From assembly GCA_019279435.1 (NCBI GenBank), contig JAAALK010000287.1:20336162-20400161 (forward strand): a DNA stretch of 64,000 nucleotides. The letters are read 5' to 3'. Position 1 is the stretch's first letter. Each line of letters begins with the position of its first letter. Position numbers and translations under genes: made by a program. A model generated the notes under the pieces. That model made no database searches. It had not been told where the DNA came from and was given only the letters and a program-made list of their open reading frames with translations. Shown here one piece after another: positions 1 through 9,699 of the stretch. The DNA comes from Zizania palustris (Eukaryota; Streptophyta; Magnoliopsida; Poales; Poaceae).

Positions 1-1139
1 ATATATTTAATAGTATATTTAATAAAACAAAATTGATAGTGTAATTATTGGTATATTTTATTTTGAATTCGGTAAAATAGAAGAAGTTTGACTTTAAAAG
101 TTAGACAACTTACAATGTGAAATGGATATTGTTGGCACAACGAGACTAGTTGCCCCGCAACATGTTCATAAGTTGTGTGTTTAGGTAGTGTTTTGGTTTG
201 GTGTACGACGAGAAATGAAATATGATAGTTCTAAACCATCTCGTTCACAAAAAAAATCAGTACCACACGGTTCAGTATCTATAGAGAATATTCTGTTTCT
301 GGGAACAGTTCGGTCCACTTGATTCCACCCAATCCCTCGAACCAAGCAGCAGTAGCACCCAATATCCATAAATCATTCCATTCTGTTCCTCCTCCTCGTA
401 CAGAAAACCAAGCACTACCTTAAATGACAAGGGTGAACCATGTCATGATTTCAATAATTGCTGGATTAAGCGTGGATATTGACACAGAGGATTATACAGT
501 TTAAAACCTTCAATTAGATAATAGCCACATGTATTGTGATTTGTTATCAGCGAGAGATCGAACCTACCAAGAGCATCCACCCATCACATGTCCTTTATCA
601 ACGTGTCGGGTCGGTATTTATAGGTAATGATGTAGGCGAAATAAAAAAGGGGTGCCCTATGGCACAACCATCTATTCTGAGACTATTCCTAAAATTATAT
701 AAAGATTATAATATGATATAACATATTTAGACATAAGTAATCATATAATGTATAATATCTCCTAGCCTTAAATGCATTAAATATACATCTTATCAGATGT
801 GGTGGTGGACGACCACCATTTTGGACAAACGATCGAGGAGGTATTACTTTGAACCCCTCTTCCTTCAAATGGGTTAGATTTCTTTGTCGAAACCCTAGCT
901 AAGGGGCATTGTCGTGTTAAGCTTCGGGGGACCCTACAGTTGAAGAAGGCCTTCAGGAGCTATTGGACCCATTTTTTCTTCGAGCTCACACAGTCATGTC
1001 GCACAACTCACTGATCGTATGTTTAACGATGTGGGGTACTTACGGTAAGATAAAACAGTCCATAACGATGCAGTAAAATAGTTCATAAAGAATAACAAAA
1101 TAAGTTTAACTATCCATAAATATTATAGAACTAGTACGT
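1..1139. other. AT-rich intergenic DNA, nothing recognised
   Basis: No reading frame here resembles a known protein, and no terminal repeats or RNA gene could be seen. The short frames near 181-369 and 536-721 look like chance. Confidence 0.5.
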
Positions 1140-1298
1140 AATAAGAAAATAGAGTTAGCTAACTTCCGTCTACCCGCTTCCGTCGGCCAAAAACCGATGG
1201 AAGTTAGCCTTTTGCCGACGGAAGTTAGCTTCTTCCGTCGGGAAAGGGTTAACTTCCATCTGCTTTGGCCGACGAAAGTTTTCTGAATTGTTGTAGTG
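1140..1298. mobile_element. CACTA-type transposon terminus (right end)
   Basis: Read on the minus strand from 1298, the sequence begins CACTACAACAATTCAG, the CACTA signature. It is followed by several direct and inverted copies of CTTCCGTCGGC / GCCGACGGAAG between 1160 and 1275, typical of CACTA subterminal repeats. The opposite terminus was not found to the left, so the element is either cut by the window edge or a remnant. No transposase reading frame is present. Confidence 0.6.
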
Positions 1299-1719
1299 TA
1301 TGGACTACCCATATGAAATACAAAATTATTTTTTTCTTCTCCCTCTCTTATCTCACACGTGCTCTTGCTTGTTTTATTTGTTTGTGTGTCGCCTCTATTT
1401 GGTTCAGGCAACTATTGATATTGTATAGATTTCAACAACTAAATACTACTTATTTTTAATTCATTTATATGGACCAACTAGTCCATATACTTTGAGGTTT
1501 CTCTAATGATTTCTCCATTTTAACCGAAGATTTTTAGTAGCTAATTAGTCTGAATATCTAGTTGGCTGTTTAAAAAGTGCATCACCTCAGTTCGTCGTTC
1601 ATTTGAGCTTCATATTTAAAAATATGGCTATCAAAAACAAAAATAAACAGAACTTAAATAAAGTAAAAGATCCGAGAGCTAGAGTTCTGTATCAAACCGC
1701 GTCGTACTAGAGCAGTCTC
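1299..1719. other. AT-rich intergenic DNA, nothing recognised
   Basis: No coding, RNA or repeat structure was recognised between the CACTA terminus and the GC-rich island. Confidence 0.4.
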
Positions 1720-2780
1720 AGGCGGATTGGAGGTTTTGTGAGTTGTGACATGACAATTCGGGGCGCAGTTCGAAACCTACGCGTGATGGCACAACGCGCG
1801 CGCGCGCGTTCGATCGGCAAGCAGCCGCCCGGCCGCCCGTGGATGATGGACCCCAACAACGACAGGCACGGCACAGTCCGTCAGCCCCACCGGTGGCTGC
1901 GAGTATAAAGCCGACCAGCGCTGCGGAACAGTCAATGGAAAAGGCCGCCGTGTGCCAGCGCCGGGGAACAGCACGATGGCTGGATTCCCCAAAAAACCAA
2001 GGAAACCCTCTCCCCATTGACATCTCGTCTGCACAGGCGCTCAGCCAAAGCCGCGTCTAGCCAACCGGAGAGAAAAGCCGCGTCTACCTCCGCCTCCGCG
2101 CGCATGCAGCCGCAGGCAGGCTACGGCTACGGACTACAGCTACAGCTACGCACCTGTTTGCCAGTGTGTGTACATCAGTACATGCATGCGGCGTAGAGTA
2201 CAAGGCTACGAGCCAACCGGAGGGAAAAGGCAAACCTGGCCACGGGCCACGTTTTGTCGCTCGCCCGGCGAGGCGTCCGAGCGGGTTGCGCCGCGTGATT
2301 GTGTCCGGGCGCTGGCGTGGCCGCGGCTTTTTGGCAAGCTGCGTGCCCTCTGCCCTGCGTGGCTTCGTGATGCCTCCGCGGCTCCGCCTGCCTGCGCGCA
2401 CGGCCGCCCCCGCGCGCAGCGATTTCTCTCCCCGTCCAACTTTTTCCCGTGCCCCGCGCGCGCCGCCCGAGACGCGCGCGACCGAATGATTGCGCCCCCG
2501 CAGGCGGCTAGCTAGCTGCTGTCCCTGCCCCTGCCTCTGCTGCTGCCGTTGCCGCTGCCCGCTGCCGCTCGGCGCGCACGCTCCCCCTGACGACGACGAC
2601 GACGAGGAGCGTTAGCGTAGAATCGCCTGCGCGCGCCGGCCGAAATGTGCGATCCCGTCGTTTCGCGCGGTGCGTGGCTGGCTTCTCTCGCCGTTCTCGG
2701 GCTAGCCGCCGCCGTAGGCGCGCGCGGGCGCGAGCGTAGAAAGGCTGGCCGGGGGAGAGAAAAGATGGTTTTTTTTGGAC
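1720..2780. other. Orphan GC-rich, CpG-dense island
   Basis: This kilobase is strikingly GC- and CpG-rich against AT-rich flanks. It has runs of GCGCGC near 1800, a TATA-like GTATAAAG near 1900, and CTGC/GCCG-rich low-complexity sequence from 2515 to 2640. This is the usual look of a grass promoter, 5' UTR or first exon. Overlapping frames of 60-115 codons exist on both strands, but none resembles a known protein, so no CDS is called. It may be the remaining 5' end of a gene whose body was lost to transposon insertion. Confidence 0.4.
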
Positions 2781-3585
2781 GGTTTGCTCGTACTACTGCG
2801 TGTTACTAGTCCTTTTCACGGCCTTTTTTCCCTCTCCCCCTTCTTTTTGTCCCATTTCGTATGCGCTCGCATCATTGCGTTGGCTCGTGAGGCTGTCGAG
2901 TTATCGGTTATCATCCCCACTACCATCTACATCATTCGGTTTCTACTTTCTAGCGTGTAAACACTGTAATACTACTCCAATCTTTGGAACATGGTCTCCA
3001 CTCTCAACTGATTTTTTGATAATTACTACAGTAACGGTTTCATCTATCGATATTAAGATAAACAGTACAGTTTATTTACAAAATCATGTAGATTACATTT
3101 ATATCATTAAATAAATAAAACAACAAATAAACTTAATGGAGGAGAGGTAGGAAGATGTGAAGTGTTGACGTGTTGTTTGGGGTCTGTGGGCAGTGAGACG
3201 GACGGATTGATGGACGGATCATGGTGCAGCAGCATTCCTGCCGGGACGCAGAATTGGAAATGATGGTGGCAGCACCAAAGTATATTCCACCACAGGATAT
3301 GGGTCCCGGTTGCGGTTGATATCATCACAACGCCATAATGACGTGAGTGCCAGACACTTTTTCCATGCTCCTCTTCCCCGGAACAAATATTCCTTGTACA
3401 AAAGCTCTCCCTATCATTCTTCTCTGCCCAAAAAAATTGCAGTAAAGCCGTAGTAGGATATTGTGCGAATAGTACAAGATTTTTACTTGAGTTGGGCAGC
3501 ACCAGATAGCTGATTATGTCCTGCAATAATAATACTCCAATGCATCGATGGATGGAGCATAATTTAACCAAGCGTGTAGCTTAAT
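2781..3585. other. Intergenic DNA, nothing recognised
   Basis: A minus-strand frame of 154 codons (3107-3571) has no recognisable domain and is not supported as a gene. No repeat boundaries were seen. Confidence 0.4.
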
Positions 3586-4565
3586 TAGAGCCGGATAATA
3601 AATAAACTAGCCCGACTCTCGTTTTAACTTGTTCCATTGACGAGCTAGCTTGACACGACTCGTTCACGTAACGAGCAGAAAATCTAGCTCATGAGTTAGC
3701 TCGTTTAACTCGTGAGTTAAGAAGTGATGTGTAGATAGTACGGTATTGGAGGTGGCGGTAGTCGGATGGTATGGGTGGAGGTAGAATCGGGCTGGCGGCA
3801 CGTTGGCATGGGTTAAGGGCGGTGTGGTTGCGGGGGTCCGATGGTAGTTGTAGGCTAACGGTACAGTAGAGACCCCGTTATGGTAGGGCGTCGACACGGG
3901 TTAAGGGCAGCGTGTCGGCGTGGTGCATTGGAGACTGGAAAATCTTGTCAGGTAGCACATCAAAGCGAGTTGGCGTGACGTGATCGTGCGGGTGACAATA
4001 GTGAGCTAGCATCGTAGATCATAGAGGAGGCCATGATAGGACAGCGTGTCGATGTGGGTTGAGGGGCAGTGCAGCCAGCGGCGTAGTGGATACTACGATA
4101 GGGTGATGTGTTGACGTGGGTAGGAGGCAGCGCGACCAGCGGCATAGTGGAGACCGTGGTGGGGCGGGGCGGGTTAGGGGTGGTGTGGACAACAACACAA
4201 TGAAGATCATGGTGGGTGAGGCGACACGTCAATGCGGCCGCACGGGTGGCGGCTGTGGAGCAGCGACGACGGTAGACTAGTGACATAGTGAAGGTAGTGA
4301 CAATGTGTAGGGGTGATGATGACGTGGGGATGGGGGAATAGAGAAAGGGAAAGCCAAGTAGCTAGGATTAGTAGGGTTTGGCATTTTTGTGGGCTGATGA
4401 AATTTAGTAGGTTGTTGGGTTGTTGGCCTATTGACTATTTTGGGCCGAGCTCATTTAGTTCGTGAGCAGCTCGAAATCACTCGTTAGAAAAATATAATGA
4501 GTCGAGTTGAGTCAAGTTAGTCACGAGTAGAGCGAGCTAACATGATATGAGTTTTTCTAGCCCTA
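3586..4565. mobile_element. hAT-type non-autonomous element with 8-bp target duplication
   Basis: The element is flanked by identical 8-bp direct repeats AGCTTAAT at 3578-3585 and 4566-4573, the duplication length of hAT transposons. Its ends are imperfect inverted repeats: TAGAGCCGG on the left and TAGGGCTAG read inward from the right. The subterminal regions carry many GAGCTCG / CTCGTGAG type repeats. The centre holds a degenerate minisatellite. There is no transposase frame, so it would depend on an autonomous relative. Confidence 0.7.
4031..4214. repeat. Degenerate minisatellite, period about 61-62 bp
   Basis: Units begin near 4031, 4093 and 4154 and share the order GATAGG, GTGTNGANGTGGGT, GGCAG, GCGACCAGCGGC, TAGTGGAGAC. 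More decayed relatives of the same unit are visible back to about 3750. The array lies inside the hAT element. Confidence 0.55.
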
Positions 4566-4573
4566 AGCTTAAT

Positions 4574-4839
4574 AATACAATTTATATTGTATCATTAAAA
4601 ATATAATTTTTAATAGAACTTTTAGAGTAATTAAGAAAGCAAACCTAGGATTTAAGACCAAAGTACTCTAGGCCGGTCTTCGCCACAGGTGGTACGAGGT
4701 AGACACCCAAATGCATTTAATGGTATGCTCCATTGTTTTGTGGCAAGCAGAGTTTCCAATACGCATTCAAGAAAAAAATACATGTGATTCCCGAAATCCG
4801 ATAATTGATTGGTTAATGAAGGTCAAACATTAACACCAA
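4574..4839. other. AT-rich intergenic DNA, nothing recognised
   Basis: This stretch between the hAT element and the CACTA-like copy 1 holds no recognisable gene, RNA or repeat boundary. Confidence 0.4.
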
Positions 4840-6248
4840 AATTGGATGTGTTTTGGAACGTTGAATATGTTGGATGTCAAATCCTGGATTTGATTGAGGA
4901 TGCAACTTTAAAACTATATTTTTTTCAAAGGACCATAATATTAGTGACAGGTGACAATAGTCAATCGTCACTAAAGGACCCTTTAGTGATGAGTAACATT
5001 GCGACCCGTCACTACAAAGTAATAGCAGTTGAGCCAATAAGTAACCTTTAGTGATAGGTAACAATAGTTAGCCGTTACTAAAGGCTCTATAGTCTAGGGT
5101 TATGGCCACATCACTGATATGTACATCATCAGTGATGGGTGATAGTACGGGTGGTAACTACCGCCTGTCACTGATGACTCCCCCCCTACTTATAAATATG
5201 GGGTACACCGAAGTGAATCATCACGCTTTTACTTTACGCAACCCTAACCCTAGACTCCCACCATCGTCGTCGCCTTCGTCATCCTCCTCACCACATGCAC
5301 CGTCGGTCGTGGCACCTGCACCATCGACGCGCATGGCCGCCCTATTCGCCACCACCTTGGATGCATCCTCCTCGTACTGGCCTTCTCCTAAGATCCTCCT
5401 CCTCGTCTGAAGTGTTAATTGTCTTGTCTAACTAACTATCTTTGTTTTAATTTTATTGTTATAGGGTAACCTGACTAGCCTATTTCTTTTAGCCAATTTT
5501 TTCGAGATAACTATTGGTTTTAGCCAACTTATTCGAGATAACGTACTCAAAGTTGGCACAATCATTCACGGTGGTGCTTCTGAGCCCGCCATGTATGTGG
5601 TGGTGGCTACCCATGGTGCTCCTCCTCAAGCTGCCCATGGTGGTAACGGTCGCTCCTCCTCCTTAGGATTCCCATGGTGGTGACACCCGACCCTTTATGT
5701 TGTTCCTCATGCTTTTAGGGAGTATAGGATGAAAATAAAAGAGTAGGTTATTAGTTAGAAGTTATGAAATCATCTTATGTATGAATATTTGTTTTAGTCA
5801 TGTTCTTCGAGATAATGAGTTAGAAGTTAATATATGTGATACTAATTTGGTTATGAATCTTTTGTGATGAATTATGTGTGATGTGCTTTGGATGTTGCAT
5901 ATGTTGGTTGCCAAATCCTAGCTGTGATTCATGATGCAGTCTAAAATATTTTTTTGAAATAACCATAATATTAGTGACGTGTGAAAATAATCGCCCGTCA
6001 CTAAAGAACTCCTTAGTGACGGGTCACAATAATCATCCGTCACTAAAAACCCTTTAGTGACGGGTGATAAAGTCAACCGTCACCAAAGAGCCATAATAGG
6101 TGAGCCGATAGGAGTGAGGTTGACCTTTTAGTGACGGGTGTTTACCCGTCACTATTGATGTCACATTATTGACGCGATAAGAGTGACGTGAGACTTTCCC
6201 GTCACTAATTATTATCACCCGTCACTAAAGTGATTTTATGTGGTAGTG
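4840..6248. mobile_element. CACTA-like element remnant, copy 1
   Basis: The right end at 6248 reads inward as CACTACCACATAAAATCAC. It is preceded by many direct and inverted copies of TTTAGTGACGGGTGA / CACCCGTCACTAAAG, a subterminal array typical of CACTA elements. An interior TATA box (5191-5198) is followed by a transcribed-looking leader shared with copy 2. No matching left terminus was found; instead the block 4840-5060 repeats the right-arm sequence at 5880-6060, so this copy is rearranged. It has no transposase. Confidence 0.55.
5191..5198 (+). promoter_or_regulatory. TATA box of CACTA-like copy 1
   Basis: A TATAAATA motif lies just downstream of the left subterminal array. It is followed by a conserved leader with the AACCCTAACCCTAGAC motif. 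Copy 2 has the same arrangement at 7387. Confidence 0.45.
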
Positions 6249-7055
6249 CGTCACCAAACTGTCCCCATAGCTCCCGCCCGCTGCTGACCTCCTCTATTTT
6301 ATAATTGTACTGATTTTTGATTTTCAACGTTGCATAGCACGGGTACGATACTAATAACTATATAATGTCTACCCTTCCCTATGACAGTACGATGTAACTT
6401 TGCAAATTAAGTGCAATCGACTGCTAAACCTAGTACAAGTGAAACTTGCTTGGAAGCATTCTAATTTTCTCATTTTTTTCTGCCAACATATTCAAAGATT
6501 GGATGCATTCCTCTCATGACCTATTTCACTCATAGATATACTGGAATTACATTTTGTATGATAAAATAATGTCATTTAAATGATTATTTTTATTATAAAA
6601 TAGAAAATAAATGGCTCAACTAAATACTCTTAATCTACATGTATAATTTTAATCTAATTTTTTTCTTGATATGGTTTTGATAAGTTAAAAAAATTTTGGT
6701 ATAAATATGTGCCAATTGAGTCCTTACTCTATTAATCAAGCTTGTTAATTCCATTCCGGTTTGACTCTTAAAATGATATGTTTTAGTACCATTTGATATT
6801 GGTGTACAATTTTGAGATCTAATAAAATAATATAAATATATTTAAATTATATATTAGTATGATTAAAAATTATATATTTGAATACTTCAATACCATAAAT
6901 ATAGTGTATATCTTAAATACAATATAATATATAGTTTAATATAAGTAATATGTAACACATATCTCAAAAAAATAAAATATACTTCTGACCGAAATGACTA
7001 GTATGGGATGGTATTAGCTGGTATGAGATCGGTATTAATCGGAATGGCTAGTATT
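6249..7055. other. AT-rich intergenic DNA, nothing recognised
   Basis: This is very AT-rich sequence between the two CACTA-like copies. No coding frame, inverted repeat or RNA gene was recognised. Confidence 0.4.
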
Positions 7056-7386
7056 CACTACCACATAAACGATCTTTAGTGACACAACTTTAGCGATGGA
7101 TAAAAGACACGCATCAATAATACACATGTAGTGACATACTATTTTACACACATCAATAATACTACATTATTAGTGATGGGTCGCAATAAGACCCATCATT
7201 ACAGACTAGGCACCCTAATTAGTGACTGGTAATACAGTTACCTGTCACTAAAGGTTACCCCTCTATAGTGATGTCACTAAACCCTAAGACCACATTTAGT
7301 GACGTCCTTACGTGGATAACCATCACTGATGTTGTTGATTATTAGTGATAGTTTGTAGTTACCACCTGTCACTGATGACTCCCTCT

Positions 7387-7394
7387 TATAAATA
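7387..7394 (+). promoter_or_regulatory. TATA box of CACTA-like copy 2
   Basis: A TATAAATA motif precedes the leader shared with copy 1 and lies about 500 bp upstream of the B3-like fragment. It could drive transcription of the captured sequence. Confidence 0.4.
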
Positions 7395-7916
7395 GGCGGG
7401 AGCCCCAAAGTGAATCGACATGCTTTCATTTCACGTAACCCTAACCCTAGACTTCCACGCCACCATCTCCTTCATATTTCTCCTCGCTGCTCCATCACCC
7501 ATGCCATCCACACCTCTACACCTCGGTTGCATCCTCTTCCTCGTAAGGTCCTCTTACTCCTCTCATATGTTGATACGTGGAAATGTGTATATGTGGAAAT
7601 TGGTGAAAATATTGCAATGTGGATTATTTGGTGAAAATTATTTATGAGAAATTGGCTTATTGAATTTGTGAATTAGGGATATGGCAAGCCTCCCAAGTAA
7701 TCAACAACTACCAACCTATGTTCACGATAGTTTCTTAATAAAGATTAATTATCTAGTTAATGGCGGGTGTTACGAGGTTTATACATTGTACATTGCATAT
7801 ATTGTTAAATGTGTTAAACAATATATTGATTAAGAGACATTATCTTACTATTGTAGTTTTTATAAAAAAGATTTGGTGATATCAATAATATTCGTTCTGG
7901 CGACACCCTTAACATA

Positions 7917-8216
7917 ATGATAAGAGATGGGTGCACCAGTGAGGTTGGAGTTGCGAGCTATGGAGGTAGGATATGCCTCCACAAAGGTTGGCCCGAATTT
8001 AGTAGAATGTGTGACCTAACACAAGGAGACTATGTGGTAATAACAATGGGACATGCCCCATTGATAGTTATGGCCAAATTTTACACTAACTTTGGTGATG
8101 AGAAGACCCCAACGACCATCAAAGTCGAGGACAATGATAGTGGTATACATAGAGAATTGACATTACTTACTACACATGCATATTTTGTTTATGTGATTAT
8201 CGTGGTTTCATTATAA
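7917..8216 (+). pseudogene. B3 DNA-binding-domain-like fragment inside CACTA-like copy 2
   Basis: The frame of 99 codons contains a stretch resembling the second half of a plant B3 domain: a Gly-Arg-x-Cys-Leu strand, then HKGWPEFSR, then LTQGDYVVI (residues about 20-45). B3 domains bind DNA and occur in REM-type transcription factors. The first half of the domain is missing, and the C-terminal third is unlike B3 proteins. A second frame starts where this one stops. Its position between CACTA subterminal arrays suggests a captured host gene fragment. The family call is by eye; a profile search would settle it. Confidence 0.4.
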
Positions 8217-8479
8217 TGTCAAGGGAGGGTCCTAACAATGTTGCGAAGAGGAAAGAGAAGCAGATAGCTAGGGAGGTCAAATCCGACCAAATGGACCAAT
8301 TAAAGCACATTTGTTATTTTGACAATCCAACAGATATAACTCTAGCAAAGAAGGCCCTCCTGCAAGACATCTTGGTAGGTTTATCCTTCAAGAGTCGGTT
8401 ATATATCTCTACAATAAATAATGCGACCATCGATAAAAAGTCAGTGGTAAGTTATTTGTATATGTCGTTAGTTAACTAG
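8216..8479 (+). pseudogene. Downstream frame of the captured B3-like gene
   Basis: The 87-codon frame begins with a Lys/Arg-rich stretch (about residues 11-25). It continues into a segment ending SFKSRLYISTINN, which loosely resembles the start of another B3 domain in REM-type proteins. It follows the preceding frame directly and may be a later exon of the same captured gene. A possible splice donor near 8447 (GTAAGT) supports an exon boundary. The functional assignment is weak. Confidence 0.3.
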
Positions 8480-8711
8480 ATCTATATAGATAGCCTTATC
8501 TAACTAGCTTTATTTAAATTTTATTGTTATAGTATTTTTCATGGAAGCACTGTGAGAAGTACATCACACCTCACCGACATCACTAGACCACTGAGACAGT
8601 TGGCAGCAGCAAGGTCTGAGGCAGTCCCAATTGCGGTGCATAAATCAATGGATGGATGGTGCTATCTAACTACTGGTTTTAGCCAATTTATTTGATATAA
8701 CTCGTTAGAAG

Positions 8712-9288
8712 TGAAGGAATTATGCCCAAGAAAATTCTGGATGGATCGGAAGTTCCGATTATTTTCTGAATTAGAAACCGAGAGCTCAAATCAGAAGTTC
8801 CAATATGGTATCGGAAGTTCCGATAATATATGGTTTGAGAAACCGAAAGCTAAAATTGGAAGTTCCGATTTGGAATCAGAATTTCCAATTATTTCTGATT
8901 TAGAGACAAGGAGTTCAAACCGAAAGTTCCAATTTGGAATCGGAAATTCTGATAGGCATGATCAGAGAAGTTCTGATAATTTCTAGGTTGCAGACCGAGA
9001 GTCTAGATCGGAAGTTCTGAGGTGGGCGAACAGATTGGATCTATTGGGCTTTTCATCTGGACTTGAACTCTATATCTAACCTCTATATAGAGGGAGGAGG
9101 AGGTCGTGGGGAGTAGTAGTTGCTCCTATTCCACAAACCCTAGCCTCCACACCTCTCCTCTCCCTTCTTGATCTCAAGAATTGAGATCGATATTTCTCCT
9201 CGGTTCTCACGATCGATGATAGCACTCCGACGTGAGATCAATCTCATCCCTATATGTGTGGACTCCGTAGAGGCACTTTTCGAATATA
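8712..9288 (+). mobile_element. LTR fragment inserted in CACTA-like copy 2
   Basis: The fragment starts TGAAGGAATTATGCCC and matches the 3' LTR of the Copia element at 35769-36022. The match includes the palindrome-like ATCGGAAGTTCCGAT repeats and the TTGAGATTGACATTTCTCC block. In CACTA copy 1 the flanking sequences GTTAGAAG and ATATGTGAT are only five bases apart (about 5830), so the fragment is an insertion specific to copy 2. No target duplication or terminal CA remains, so its right end was lost. Confidence 0.6.
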
Positions 9289-9699
9289 TGTGATAATAAT
9301 TTAGTTATGAATCTTCTGTTATGAATTGTATGTGATGTGATTTGGATATTGCATATGTTAGTTGGCTGCTAAATCCTGACTGTGATTTGGGATGCAGCCT
9401 TTTTTTGAAATGACCATAATATTAGTGATGGGTTACAATAATCACTCGTCACAAAAAATCCCTTTTATGACGGGTGACATTACGACCCGTCACTAAAAAT
9501 CCCTAACAAGTGAGCAGATAAAACCACCTTTAGTGACGAGTGAATACTATTTCCCATCACTGAAGGTTGACCCTTTAGTGTCGGATAAACAAACGTCACT
9601 AATGCTAGGACTTTACTGACACGATAAGAGTGATAGATGACATATTCGTTATTAATGTACATTATGATTTATCAATAATGTATCAGTTTGAATTTACCT

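Larger units (their letters stand above)
7056..9680. mobile_element. CACTA-like element, copy 2, carrying a B3-like gene fragment
   Basis: The left end at 7056 reads CACTACCACATAAACG and leads into repeats of the TTTAGTGAC / GTCACTAA family. The right subterminal array at 9400-9640 matches copy 1 at 5940-6190. The right terminus itself is decayed, so the end is approximate. The interior holds a TATA box (7387-7394), two short frames with B3-like features and an inserted LTR fragment (8712-9288). Copy 1 lacks the interior genes, so the two copies differ by deletion or by capture. Confidence 0.55.

Noticed and set aside
3107..3571. 154-codon minus-strand open frame
   Set aside because: It has no domain, no splice-supported neighbours and mixed composition. 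It is consistent with chance.
5240..5260. Telomere-like AACCCTAACCCTA
   Set aside because: It has only two units here, at 7437, 37450 and 47840, always just downstream or upstream of a TATA box in transposons. This fits a short promoter or leader motif, not an interstitial telomere.
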